Assembly (NCBI GenBank): GCA_022829145.1
Contig: CM040745.1
Location: 17,242,501 to 17,306,500, forward strand
Reading direction: 5' to 3'
Source of the DNA: Albula goreensis
Taxonomy: Eukaryota; Chordata; Actinopteri; Albuliformes; Albulidae
DNA length: 64,000 bases
The notes beneath the pieces are model-generated. The model worked only from the letters and a program-made list of their open reading frames with translations. It had not been told where the DNA came from and ran no database searches. The position numbers and the translations under genes are program-made. Each line of letters begins with the position of its first letter. Within the stretch, counting starts at the first letter, position 1. Positions 51,801 to 64,000 of this stretch are shown here, one piece after another.

Positions 51801-54800
51801 AGGTTTAAGAGATAAGATTTATTTGACAGTAGTACAGACCTTCTAAAAACAATCCCAGACAAGAGTGCACAGGTACAACAGCACTAAAGAACTAATATTA
51901 GTGCCAAGTTACAACTCATAATGATTTCCATTTTATCATTTACCATAAGCTTACAAGAATTAATAAGTTCCAGGATGAGAGGAAATGAAGAGAGCTAAGA
52001 TCCATTCTGGATTCAATTCGGTTTGAATACTAGAATAGCAGTTCGGACATGCATTGTGATTGTGAGATGAAACCTAGATGGCATGCATTATTTGAAGATT
52101 AAATGAATTTAATGCATCACTCTGGAAGAACTGATCTATTTACTGACACTGTAGGCTAGTAACAAGGTTGTGATTGTATCACAAGTACCTTTCTGACATG
52201 GAAAAAAAGGTTGGGATGACATTGTCAGGAGATTTGCTGATGCTGCATATTGGCCCACCTGGCATAATGCTTATCACCCCAAAAAACATTGATATTTTCA
52301 TCAATCACCAACAGTTTTAAAACACTGGGCGTTGCCAACCTCTCCCTCAGCAGATCTGTCACTGCCAGATCAATACCTTTATTAATAAGCACCAAAGGTT
52401 TTAAGGTAAGTGAGCTTTTCAGAACCCTATTATAGATTTCCCAGGATAACAGCACCCCTCTCATGCAGTGACCTTTAGCTGTGAATATAGTTGGTGGTAG
52501 CTATACTGATTAGCATACTCTGAAAAATATTCAGGTCATCTAATTAGAGCTCTGTCATCTTTGTTTCTTCAGTAAATAAATAAAGTAATTAATTAATTTA
52601 AAAATAGATAAATAAATAAATCCATTTCCATTAACTTTCTGTGCAACGTGAGAGACAGTCAAGGAGTGAAATGTGCTAATTAAATTAATCAATGACTGAA
52701 TAATCTGTGTCCAGGCCTACTAATACATTAAATGTTCTGGGATAATTCAATTATCACCTGCAGTTTGAGTCTAAAATCAATACGGTAACATACACACCAT
52801 CAGGGTTTATTTAGCATTGTTTCCTTGCACTGCATGCATGACTGTCAAATGATCATTTCCACAGCTATATAGTTACTGATGAAATGCAGGTATCTCTCTC
52901 AAGGAGGAAACAACAATATCCTACCTGGGTTTTAAATCAATAGCATTCTGGGCACAACCCAGATTCTTAAACCAATGCCACATCTGCAGACTGTTTGCTT
53001 TTTCTGAGTGAAACAAGCATGTATTGTCATCTGAACTAATTTTTATTATGCTTAAACAGATCCTCATCCACAAAATCTCACTGACTGTCATAATTCATGG
53101 CATCTTTGATTAAAAATGGGAAAACAAACCACAGATAAATATGCCTTGTATGAATTGTGTTTCAGGTCACAGAATTGCATCACTCCTGAAGCACTTTTCC
53201 TGTTGGTACAGCATTCTTCCTTGTCTTGCATGCAAATGTACATGATTGAATGTTTAATCTTGCTGTCGGTGCTTTAAGCATGCAGTGACTCCACACACAT
53301 ACAAGCAGTTGGTGACAACATACAATTTACTGGAAGGTGGACTGCTGCACCTGCAGGGGAAACACATCTCCGTGATCTATAATCACACATTGACTTTATT
53401 TTGAGATTAAGTTCGGTGCAGTGTGAAAATAACACTGGAGGTAAATAAGGCTACGCATATGCAATGAGGTGACTTTCGGTAATGAGAAGAGTTTCAGAAA
53501 CTGTTTTTTGGTATCAAGGTTTCAAATTCACACTATCTGAGTAATTATTTTAAAAACTCTGAAACTGGCTTCAGGGTAAAACAAAAGAAAGAGAAAATAC
53601 AGTCAGAGATTTTAAAAAGGATAGACTTGGTGGTATGTGTGAAAAGGTAGATATAACAGGGAACAGCTAACACATCTCTAACAAAAGCATGCATGCATTA
53701 ACCATGAGAAAGGAAGAAAAAAAGTTTTGCTGTGCTGGTTTGCATATACCTTGTTTAACTTTGTTCAACAGTGCAATTTAATATTTTTCAGTTGCATAAA
53801 CTTTCATTACACCATGTGTGACTGCAGTGTATGCTTGGATAGATGCTGTATTACTCTGTCCTGAATTCACATCATTTGAAGTACGATTAGTGGATGTATC
53901 AATGAGACATATACTTCTACTCAGCTTAGTACTGATTCCTCCTGTAGTACTGTGTGGCTTCGGTCACTACCTGCCAGTGTCTCAAGAGACAATGCTGCAA
54001 CTTGATCTTTATTTATTAGTGGATTGAAATATGTATTCCATACCAAATGCAATCAGTGACATTCAAGAGGAAAATAAACCAGAAAGCAACAACATCATTG
54101 CTTTGCAAAACAGAAACTGTCCTCATGGTATTATCAGATTAGTGCCAGAGAACAGCATTATATCTATTAATCATCGTGCATCAGGGCCTCATCTTTCCTT
54201 GATCATTGTCATAATCCCTGACACAGACATCAGTGAAATCCAATATTAACAGGTTCTGCAAGAAGCAACTATTTACTTTAGTGCCATTTAAATTCACCTT
54301 ATATTAGGTGGTGAGCCCTGTTGAAAGCTTGTTGAAAGGAAAGCAAGTGGAGAAGGAAAGAGAGTGAGAGAGAAGTAGAAGCACAAAAAGAAAGAAAAAC
54401 AGCTAGAACACTGAATGCTCATGTTGCTGTGAATTGTTAAAATACAAGACAGAGAAAAAGGAAAAAGGAGGAAAAAAGGAATGAAGGAAAAATCTCCATT
54501 TTATTTTTTCAAATCTCATTTAAGATTGAGAGGAAGGTTAGTATTACATATTCGTGGCCTAAATACTATGTGAACAATGTAAACTTTACAAAGATATCTT
54601 TGGGTCAGAAAAGGTGCAACTTGCAAGCAGGTTCGGGGAATTAGTTCATTTTGAACTGCAGCCTTTCAATTTTGTTGTCCACAGGGAAAAAAATAATGTA
54701 AGCAACATTAGAAGACATACATTTACTGATGCTTTATTCTGTACTGATTCAAATTAATGTTATATAACTTTCACATGATTAAAAAACATAACATTTCTTC

Positions 54801-55065
54801 TTGCACTTATGTGTGCATGATACATGTCACTGCATATGACCATAATATTTTGCTTTCATTTGGCAGCTATACACCTTAATTTAAATTAATTTAAATGAAC
54901 CAAAAACCAAAGGGATGGTTCTTTTGGGGTCATAAAATAACAACACGTTTAAAGTTGTAGAAGAGAAGGGGCCATTGTTTTAGTTGCACTATACAGTACT
55001 GTTCATTTCAACACCTGAGTGGTTGACAGTACTGGTGATTGCCCAACCTCCTTAGCACTACAAAG
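51801..55065. other. Noncoding stretch, little recognised
   Basis: Contains an AATAAATA-rich patch at 52565-52622, a block at about 52665-52790 with TAATTAAATTAATCA that may be a conserved noncoding element, and a purine-rich stretch at 54330-54500. Frames at 53818-54249 show no domain. Confidence 0.5.
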
Positions 55066-55071
55066 CTTTAA

Positions 55072-56611
55072 GGGCCAGATTGACTTAAGGATTGCAACTG
55101 TTTTTCAGGCGTAAAAGCAGTGGCTAAACATCTTAGTATTTACGTGAAAATGACTAAACAGTCGCAATGGGTGAAAATCACTATTAAGATGGTGATTTGC
55201 TGTGAATACATCACTTTGCGACTTTCCTCTTGATTCATAGTAAGGTCTGTTCATGTATATGTATACCTGGGGTGAAGGCGCTAAACCAGGGTGGATATTT
55301 CGCAAATGAGACCAATTCAGTATTCTTCCTAATTTGCTAAACCTTGCAGTAATTGCGACTCTTGTCTTTGCATGGAAATTTTCACAACTTCTGAAAGCAG
55401 GTGGAAAATTTGTGCTGATACAGACTATAGCTCTTACTCTATAAAAGGCATGTTAATATGTGGCTCTCTCCCCTGCATATAGCCGCAGAGGCAAAGCAGA
55501 ATAAGAAGAGTGATCTTTCTCTCTCTAAGAGTAACCATCTTTCAGTTAGCTCAACAGATTATAGTGATGCGATATAGGTTACACAGTTACAGGATAATCC
55601 CACTATTGGAGAAACTTGAGCCATGCACCTAAATATTAAATACTCTGTTGGCTACCATATGATTAATATTAACTGCATGTCCTTGTGTCTTAAAACTTAA
55701 AAGTATAAAAACCACAATGGACCACTTTCATGTTAATTTTAATTTATTTGGCGAGGACAAAACATTTGAGGATATCATCTACAGTGATATGATATGTCTT
55801 AAAAAAATCATATTTTGAGCCGGAAAACCATGTATTGAAATAACCACACCTCGCGAGTAAACTTGATATAAGTGGCATAACACCCTCCGAGGTGTCCATT
55901 GTACCTGTGGGAGTATTTTCTGTGACTAGCTGTGACCAACAGGGGTTTCAAACATTGACAGTTCTAGAACATTAAAAACTGGATTTGAGTTCAGGAAGTG
56001 GTCACCTACTCCAGTGTAAAGTAGTGCCTATCATCTTTAGAGATAGAATATCTCTTAAAATAATAATATTTTGAGCCGAAAAAGTGACCATATAGTGAAA
56101 TGACCACACCTAGCAAGTAACCATGATATAAGAAACATAACACCCTCTGTGGTGTCCATTGTATCTGTGGGGATATGTTCTCTGTAGAGCAGACACCTCA
56201 CTGGGTGTTATGCCTTATGCAATGATTTTGTTCCAATCAATGTTACTATTTATATAGTATGTTATACTTTCTGTTGTTGGACCATCAGCTGTGTCTTTTG
56301 CCAGTATTGTGTCGTAGGAAAGCTTTTTGTATTTAATTCCAATCCACAGCATGATGAAGATGTGCATCATTAGATGTTATATCTTACAACCTGATCAGTA
56401 AATTTAAGTTTTATTTTTCTTGAGGTTCCCTTACTACTTGCACTTGGTTGCATTCACAAAATTGAATAATGAGGGCATATAATTTTTTGATTGTGTAATC
56501 AGAGGAAGTCTTAATAAATCGGTTGTTAATATTTCCGTGCTTGTGACCGCAAAATCGACGCTATATAGCAAATTCTATAGCACTGAAACTATTCCTGAGT
56601 AAATTTGGCCC
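55072..56611. mobile_element. Harbinger-like DNA transposon remnant, 1.54 kb
   Basis: The left end GGGCCAGATTGACTTA and the reverse complement of the right end GGGCCAAATTTACTCA agree at 17 of the first 23 positions. The GGGCCARATTTACT start is one I associate with PIF/Harbinger elements in fish. Subterminal regions are enriched in TTGCGAC/GTCGCAA-like words, also typical. No three-base target duplication is evident (TAA against AAG). There is no transposase frame, so it is non-autonomous or decayed. The interior holds a duplicated segment listed separately. Confidence 0.6.
55775..56187 (+). repeat. Internal direct repeat, 256-260 bp offset
   Basis: Segments 55775-55927 and 56031-56187 are diverged copies. 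TATTTTGAGCC at 55811 and 56067 is offset by 256, and CATAACACCCTC plus GGTGTCCATTGTA is offset by 260, showing a 4-base indel. About 100 bp of unrelated sequence lies between them. Both copies sit inside the Harbinger-like element. Confidence 0.88.
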
Positions 56612-57680
56612 AAGGTGTGTTCCAAAGCACATGTATTAAGAACAAAACTGCTGTAACTCACAAGAGGACAATACTAGCTGACCAGATCACATAGACTATC
56701 CTTTTCAGGACAATGCCTTAACTTCATAATGAAATAATCAAGTAATTTTGAAGGTGGACGTACTATTTTGTTATCATCTAACTAGCCTATTTATCTCATA
56801 ATTTTTCTATAATTACCAAACTAAAACTGAGCATTAGCTTACAAGTTTGTTAATATCCCTTTGGTAATCTTCGGCCATAGTATTTTGTAGAGATTGTTAC
56901 CTTTCAATTTAATGTTAACATTTCTGAATTTACTTTTTTATGAGAAGGATGGCCAGAATTCTTGATTCATAAATATTTGGCTGAGAGGTGTTTCTGTAAA
57001 TGTGAGATTTCATACCTCTCAAATTCTACTGGTTCACTGTTTGTACTGTTTACTGAGATCATATGCTATTTAGCATAACAATAGTTAAATATTTTGATTA
57101 AGTTTTGCAAACCAGTTTAATTGTAAATGAACTTGCAAACTACAAGTAATCTGACTTTGATGTACTCATAAATCTTATATTCGAAAATTGCAAATATTTC
57201 ATGAATCATGTCTAGTCTGTACATCCTGAACACTTTTTTAAATTGTTGACCAGATTTTTGTGGGACTGACAATGAGGACGGTTTATGACCGTTTTTGAGT
57301 CAGATTCACAGGAGGAAGCTGAGGACAGGTTTAAATTGAAATCTAGAGCAGAATGCGTGCACACCACTTGGGAGCATGACCTGCATTCCGCTTGCAGGCT
57401 GGAGGTAGGATCAGCACCTGGGACAGAGCTCAAGTACTCAGTGACTACACAAAACTGTGCAGTCAGGTATTGAATAAGCTTGAATGTTAATATGGTACAT
57501 AAACTGTTCTCACAGTATAATAAAAAGGGAGAGTATTAACACAAGCTGTAACTCACAGCTGTTAGGTGAGACTTCTGGTAGGGCTTCTCTAATTAAGAGC
57601 TGAGATGCACATGTAATATTCAATTCATGTCAAGAATGTTCCATACACGTCATCTATCATAAAAGTAGTCTTGCTTCATA
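56612..57680. other. Noncoding stretch, nothing recognised
   Basis: AT-rich sequence with no visible feature. Confidence 0.55.
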
Positions 57681-57681
57681 C

Positions 57682-57818
<137 letters not shown>

Positions 57819-58019
57819 CAAAGAGAACGGGAGAGAGAGAGAGTGAAAAAACTACTGAGAGAATCTTCAAGATCATTTTTGATGCTGTTCTTCTTGCTGT
57901 TCTTGGTGATAGTGGGCCCCATTCCACCATGCATGCTTAAGTAACTCATATAAAGGAATGTTCTCACTATGTACCTAAAAAAAACTTTTAAAATCTGTTC
58001 TGCTGAGACACTGCAGATA

Positions 58020-58048
58020 GTGTGTGTGTGTGTGTGTGTATGTGTGTT
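58020..58048. repeat. Short (GT)n repeat
   Basis: About 14 GT units with one TA interruption. Confidence 0.95.
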
Positions 58049-59040
58049 GCAGTGTGATGGATCGCTTCTGCCTCGTTAGATGAAATAGTCCTCTATGCAT
58101 TTCAAGCTCTCCAGCTGCCTTGTTTGAGGGGCGTGCGGTACTCGCTCACTTTCATTTTAATTGGAAAGTTTCCTGATGTACCTTTGTCATCACACTTTAA
58201 TTTATTCTTTTTAAGAGTTGTGTGCATAAGCTTGAAGTATAAAGTTAAATGTACCTATTCGGGAGTGCATCCTGTTTTGCTCATCATGTTTTTGAAAGTA
58301 TGAAAACACAAAAAGATCTCAACAGAAAACAGGTTTACAGTGATGCTGGGGACCCAAGATCAACTGTGAGTTTCAAACCCACAGAGCAGCATTCCATAAA
58401 AATGCCTCCCAGCTACCTTGGTAAGGGTATAGCAAATAAAATATTACAATAAATGCTTAAACACGCATAACACTAGGTGCAACATCAAACATGTTGCCTG
58501 ACAGGAAAACAACTGACACAAACGACTCTGGCAAATGAGCAGAAGCCATGTGCAGAGAGTTTCTCTAAAACAATGAAAAGTTAATTAAAAAGAGAAAAAA
58601 GCATTTGACCCACTGCTCTTCTGAGAATTCTGCAGTTGGGGGACATTTAATCAGAACGGCAGCATTTCTCAAAGAGATTGCACTGTTTTGTGGTAAGAGG
58701 GGGATGGTGCACCGTAGTGATTCCTTTTAAAATGTTTTGCAATGACTCGGTTTTTCCCAGGAAAAAGTCTGTTCCCCAGGACACCACAGCTGCTTCGAAA
58801 GACTGAGAGAATGCAATGAGAGAATTTGTGCATGTGTGAGGATGAATCTGTATTTTTCAAAATTCTGTTTCTATCTTTTGGAAATACCATATCAAAACAC
58901 CACATAATTACTAAAGGATTTATAGGAAATAAAATGCATTTCAGAGAAAAAAATTTGTTAAAAAATCACTAAATTAGTGACGGAGATGTACTGTACATTT
59001 TTTCTGTAAAGTGCATTTGCATCTTTAAGTCATTTAATTT
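58049..59040. other. Noncoding stretch, nothing recognised
   Basis: AT-rich sequence with no visible feature. Confidence 0.55.
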
Positions 59041-59046
59041 ACCCTT

Positions 59047-59158
59047 CAGGGCCGAATTCAGACATGCGCATCAGCACATTTTCCACGTTAGTCTCCCATT
59101 CTTGCAATGATAAGTTACGTGGAAAAAGCACTTAAGCGCAGGTCTGAATTACACCCTG
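59047..59158. mobile_element. MITE-like element, 112 bp
   Basis: Inverted arms of 42-44 bp begin CAGGG and share AATTCAGAC(A/C)TGCGC and TTTTCCACGT; 33 of 42 positions match. The loop is about 25 bp. The CAGGG start recalls hAT-type termini, but the flanking octamers (TTACCCTT and AGTTACTA) do not form a clear duplication, so the superfamily stays open. Confidence 0.78.
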
Positions 59159-59559
59159 AGTTACTAACAAGGCACAGTCTTTAAACATAACTGGATTCTC
59201 TTTTAGAACTGTAAAAAACATTTAAAAACATGCATTCCAATGAAATCACTAAATAGTAAAATGCTCCATCCTTCTGGATGTGGAAGGAGAACATAGCCCT
59301 TTATTGCCTTGTTCCAGGGGTGACTTGCATGACTTGGATTTCATACATCATCACCCAATATTTCTTGGATCAACTACAATACTTATTGAATCAATATAGA
59401 TTAATGGAGTCCTTTCTTCACTGAACTGTACAAAGATGACCTCTAATGAGCTCTAATCCTCATTAGAAATACCATGTGTGAATGCTATTAAAAATCCATA
59501 AGCCCATGTGCGCACAACTGCTAACATACAGAGTTAAGACTAAACATTTAAATTATCCT

Positions 59560-59690
59560 GAAACCAGAACATGTAACCAGGGGGTTGTATATTCAGATCT
59601 CACATGGAGAATGCCTGTAATACTTTTGAAGGTGAATCAAGTAATTGACTGATAAAGTGTCATTTTTATGAACCCATAACAATTGAATCT
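59560..59690 (+). mobile_element. Degraded tRNA-derived SINE
   Basis: AACCAGGGGGTTGTATATTC, then AGATCTCACATGG, resembles the anticodon-to-B-box part of a tRNA-SINE. Downstream the GAAGGTGAATCAAGTAATTG stretch looks like the diverged body. No tail or target duplication was found. Confidence 0.45.
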
Positions 59691-60590
59691 CTACCACCAT
59701 ATAGACCAATGTACAAACATTAAGAGAGTGGAATTAAATCTCTTGACGGAGAGTGCCAACAAGCATTACTGAATTACAAGAGTGCAGTTATATTCCTACA
59801 ACTATGTGGAAATCAAAATGGCAAAGTCAACAATATTGGTGTTGAACTACTGAACCAAGGACCATGTTCAAGATGCATATAATATAAAGAGGAAGTTTTC
59901 TTTGGTATAACATTGTTCTTTTTTGTCACAGTTTATAGTAACAGTCCATAACTTTAATATGCAAGAACCTCTCCGCTGGTCTCATCTTCAAGCAGCTATC
60001 ATGCTATTTTTTTCTTTCTTCTTAATTTTTGACTTCTGTAATTTATTATTTGATAGAAAGAGTATATGTGTTGTTCATTTCCAGCAGGGAGAAAGAGCAT
60101 GCATAGACAAGCCTTTGATAATTAATTTGCATATTAATTTAACATAAAATTGGTTCAAGATTAAATTCATTTAGTTGATCTCATATTTCTCCAAGTACAT
60201 ATGAAGAAGAGGTGCTGGAGGTTGCTGTGCTCTAAGTGGGAGGTAGAGCGATGGTTAATTGCTGAGTCTGTGTTTTCTCAAGGGTAGCGTGTAATTGCAT
60301 GTCCGGCAAGGCAAGGAAACATGCGGGTCCTCCACAAGATTTCCACGGCTGCTTGTTCCATTTGATTGCTGCTAAATCACCTCTGTCCGACTTACACCAG
60401 CAGAACATTGCAATGCCAAAAAGAAAGGAATCCTGGGGACAGGGTGTGCATGAACAATGAGGTGGGAATTAGAGTGGTCCCAGCCGAGAATAAGACAAAC
60501 TAAATAAAGATATACAGTTTTTAGCATGATAAAATAAAGTTCATGTCCATTATTTCTGGCATGGTGGCAATTGTATGATGATTTTCACAT
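59691..60590. other. Noncoding stretch, nothing recognised
   Basis: AT-rich sequence with a more balanced patch at 60270-60430 and no recognisable element. Confidence 0.55.
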
Positions 60591-60594
60591 GTGT

Positions 60595-60642
60595 TTGTTT
60601 CTTTGTTTCTTTCTTTCTGTCTTTCTTTCTTTTTTTCTGTAT
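60595..60642. repeat. CTTT-rich simple repeat
   Basis: An imperfect CTTT/TTTC pyrimidine run. Confidence 0.9.
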
Positions 60643-62599
60643 TGTTTGTTTGTCATATTGTTCCATTGCATTTGTACATTCCAGGTCCTGGGTACTGCAC
60701 TGTACCCAATGCTGCTACATCATCTTTATGAGAGGGCTGCACATAGCAAGTCAATCCTTCTATACACACGCATATAACCCACTGCTCTGTTTCCACTCTT
60801 TCATCTATCACCTGGCATGACATATGGTGCTGGAGGACTGTGGAGTCTCTGCTTTAGCCTGAGAGACTTCAGATTAAGCATTGGTCTGATCTGGTCATGA
60901 TCTTGGCCAAGGGGTGTACAAATGCACTCTGTTACAGGTGCTTCAGCTGAGTTTATCAATTTTGAGCCATAAATTCAAAGTTACAATTTCCAGCAAACAT
61001 CTCATCAATAGTAATCACATGAAAGTAGTATATATTTATTTCTCTGCACATTTCAATATTTTACAAAGCAGCATAGGGTACTTTGCAAAACCAGTCACTT
61101 GATTCACAATTCACAACCTTACTTGGCTGTTACCAATAAAAAGTAAAATCATATGCATGGTTTCCAAATGGCTCCGTTGGCATTCACCAAAAAGGAAGGG
61201 TGGGAATTATCGTCATGGTCTCAGGTCTAGGGTATAGCCGTTGGAATAAGTGGTATTAAAACTTCAGGTGTTGGTTGTGTGCAGATCAAGCAGTTCCAAG
61301 GTGTTTCTGAATTAAAAACCTGAAAGAAATGTGTGACTCTTTCGATTATTTGTCCTGAGTGAAAACAAACCTCTCTTCAAACCTGCCAGCTCTCTACTGT
61401 CGCAATGAATGTCCTGGCCTGAGTCATTTTCTCTTATTTGAGTACTTCAGAAGAGTGAAGATAGGGGACTGCATAGAACAGTGTCCTAAGAAATGTAGCA
61501 GGGGAATATTAAGGGAAAATTGAAGCTGTTTTAGAGGAGAAACTTTTTGAAGTGAAAAACCTATTATATCACTGGGTAAAAACTGGAGAGAACATGCTTT
61601 CACTGCAGCCAGAAACATGCAGAACTGATCACTGTGCTGGACAGAAGTGAACAGTATAGTCATTTACTTCAATCCAGGATACAATAGTTGCCATTAATGC
61701 CACTTTTCCACAGTTCTCAAATGAATGCCCATTTAACACCTGCTTACAGGATCCTGTGTTATTTCACTGTCTGAAAAATTAAGCCTACTCAGAGAAACAA
61801 AATTATCCACTCCACATGGATTGCAGAGGTGCCAAAAAAAATCTAACAATGAAACAATTTTTCCATACAATTTACAGGCATGGCACATTCACACTCTATT
61901 GAAATGCCATTTTCCATCGACAGTTTTTTTTTTAAACTTCAGTTGTTGGATTGCAAGTTTGGGTTATGATTGTATGATGCATATGATTGTTCACACACAA
62001 TTTACAATCTGCTGTGTATCCACTTTCATGCATTTTGATTGTGATTGTATTTCTCCTATTTGTTTCATGCAGATTATCACAAATTAAACCCCATAATCTA
62101 TCATAACTGATAATCTGTAATAGGGTGTGGGTCCTGCACTCTCATTTGGGAATGTTCCTTTTTAGGTGTAGTAAGAAAAGATACTGGATTGTTTCCATTC
62201 AGATCCATTACTGACAGAATTTGACTACTTGAACAGATAGTTTTTATAGTCTTTCTCATAATCGTATTGCATTATCTGTGTTCAGGCCTCAGTCGTTATA
62301 CTATATACAACTATAGCTTGCATTAGCATACCTGGAATTGGCCCCTTAGAGGTTGATCTGGCATTGAGAGACATCAAATCCCTTTTTCAGGCTTCACAAA
62401 AATGAAAGGGTTCACGTCACAAAGTCAAATAGAGTTCCTCACACACGTAAACACATGCATGTCCACACAGCCACACACACTCACATTCAGCACAAGAACA
62501 TGAGGACAAACACTCACACACATACATTCCCACATACAAATAATGACATCCTTCATATCATGATTTTGATGGAGAATGCACACAATAGTGTCCTAAATA
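60643..62599. other. Noncoding stretch, CA-rich patch
   Basis: A degenerate CACA-rich patch lies at 62438-62535. No genes or transposons are recognised. Confidence 0.55.
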
Positions 62600-63030
62600 T
62601 ATTCCTTTGATTGGCAGTTGGGACCGACCACACACTGGCTCCAGTCAGATCAGGTTCCATGGTGAGCTGCGATTTGAATTTCAAAGAAAGGAAGTTGCAG
62701 GGATTCCCAGAGGCTGTGAGCAGAGAGAGAGGATGAAGAAGGGCATGACTGTGGAATGGAATTATGATCACTGTTCTCTTTCAATGTTTCCCAACCAGCA
62801 GTCAGCTCGTCCAGAATGCTGATCCGGTCAGCATGGGCTGGCACACAAAGGCCATATCGCACCTGCAGCCGCAGTCTTTCGTGTAAACCATTCTAGCTGT
62901 GAGTTTCCGAAGCCTGTTATCTGGGTCTCTGGGTCGCACAGCATGACTGGGAAGCACTTTAATGTCCTGAGGAGAGCTGTCTTAACACAGCCGCTGGGGC
63001 TGCCCAGCCATGAAAACATAGTGGCAAATA
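62600..63030. other. GC-richer block, possible conserved noncoding element or exon
   Basis: This block is richer in GC and CpG than its flanks, free of simple repeats, and has short open frames on both strands, none with a recognisable domain. Coding or regulatory function cannot be judged without comparison to other species. Confidence 0.25.
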
Positions 63031-64000
63031 AATAAAAAGGAATTAAAATCAATGGAATAACATGAACCATTTTCCATCACAATGTATACAGTAAATCTAT
63101 CCAGCTAATGATCTTAAAATCTGAGGTAGTTATCAAAAGATAACAAGATGCATACTCCAGCATTAAGATATTACTCTTTGCTTATCTCAAGATATAATCA
63201 AATATTTCAGGTTTCAATATAACAAGTTGTGTTTTCTTCACAACATAATTAGCAGGATTTCACCATCCTTGGCCACGCTAAGATGATTTAAGTATTGTCT
63301 CTAAAGTGGTATCCATAGTGGTCCTATGAGATGTTACGATTACAATTTTACAGCATTAAGAATAAAAATATCCTGCCTTTTTTCCATCCCAGAATCTATA
63401 ATGTTTACAGAATAACAATACTTCTTGGCCATGGCCTTGTTTGGCCAAGCCAAAGGCTGACCATGCTGATTTGTTTGCCTAAATATATGACAGGTTTGGA
63501 CCATATTGGCTGAATAACAATTAATCATAAAATTAAGTAAATGGAAAGGGAAAACAAAAACCTTATTGCAAAAAATAGGCTGTTAGCCCTCTTGACAAGA
63601 AACCCTCAGATGCAATGCACTATGTAGTTACTTCTAGTTGCTGTTTTTGTCATTTTGTGAGACTTAGTTGAATGCTTTACCTTAAATTATTGAGTCAGTA
63701 CTTGCATTTTGCAGAAATTTAACATTTATGTTTCAAGATTTTAAATCACTGAGGCTGTGAATTATCAGTTATTGCTGTTCAGTGCAGATCGTGAAGGCTA
63801 TCGCTTATAAATCCTCTTGGTGAGAATGAATAAACCCTGCCTGCTGGAGATAAGCGGCCAACAAGTGCTTTTCCACAACATCTCTCCTGGCAAGTCAGAG
63901 TAGATACCAATATTAAATATGAATAAAGTACTCCAACTGATGGTTTATACAACAGAAGATTGGATTTACAGGATAGTATGGAGGGATTGAACAAGCAGAT
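63031..64000. other. Noncoding stretch, nothing recognised
   Basis: AT-rich sequence to the end of the window with no visible feature. Confidence 0.55.

Noticed and set aside
53818-54249. Two adjacent plus-strand frames
   Set aside because: No domain, no splice or start context beyond chance.

Overview
This is vertebrate genomic DNA, most likely from a ray-finned (teleost) fish. The sequence is AT-rich and interspersed with long (CA)n/(GT)n, (AT)n, (GAT)n, (ATT)n and (GTTT)n microsatellites. It carries a Tc1-type DD34E transposon, tRNA-derived SINEs with tails of the kind common in fish, an L1/Tx1-like LINE fragment, PIF/Harbinger-like DNA transposon remnants, small foldback MITE-like elements and one solo LTR. 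Some SINE tails suggest a non-neoteleost lineage such as elopomorphs or otocephalans, but that is a weak inference. I found no bacterial or organellar features, no tRNA or rRNA gene, and no convincing host protein-coding gene. The window reads as a gene desert or the inside of a very large intron.

Layout. 0-6.5 kb: a degraded tRNA-SINE near 0.44-0.62 kb, a G-quadruplex-like tract near 1 kb, a CpG-containing block near 2.85-3.1 kb that looks like a conserved noncoding element, then a nearly full-length Tc1 element (4722-6041) with long terminal inverted repeats and a broken transposase, flanked by a GC-rich block of unknown origin. 6.5-20 kb: mostly unremarkable AT-rich DNA with microsatellites and one full-length SINE at 10306-10770 flanked by a 14-bp target-site duplication. 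19.7-20.7 kb: a 42-bp inverted repeat made of Harbinger-like termini, then a solo LTR of 420 bp.

24.1-29.2 kb is the densest transposon nest: a coherent but frameshifted coding fragment on the minus strand, an inverted pair of tRNA-like arms, a 96-bp foldback, a 21-bp minisatellite, a dispersed LINE 3' tail, two MITE-like elements and an L1-like ORF2 fragment. 29-44 kb: long stretches with nothing recognisable, large microsatellites, SINE tails, and an exact 75-bp minisatellite (4 copies) that stays open in one frame. 44.6-60 kb: a Harbinger-like 5' end, an inverted SINE tail, a perfect 16-bp hairpin, a 1.54-kb Harbinger-like element holding an internal repeat at a 256-bp offset, a 53-unit GT tract and a 112-bp MITE. 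60-64 kb: low-complexity sequence and a GC-richer block at 62.6-63.0 kb.

Nothing here forms a pathway or operon. The content is selfish DNA of several ages plus possible regulatory sequence. The best leads are the frameshifted coding fragment at 24.1-24.6 kb, the 75-bp open-frame minisatellite, the Harbinger-like element with its internal repeat, and the four compact foldback elements. All family names come from motif recognition alone; no database was searched.
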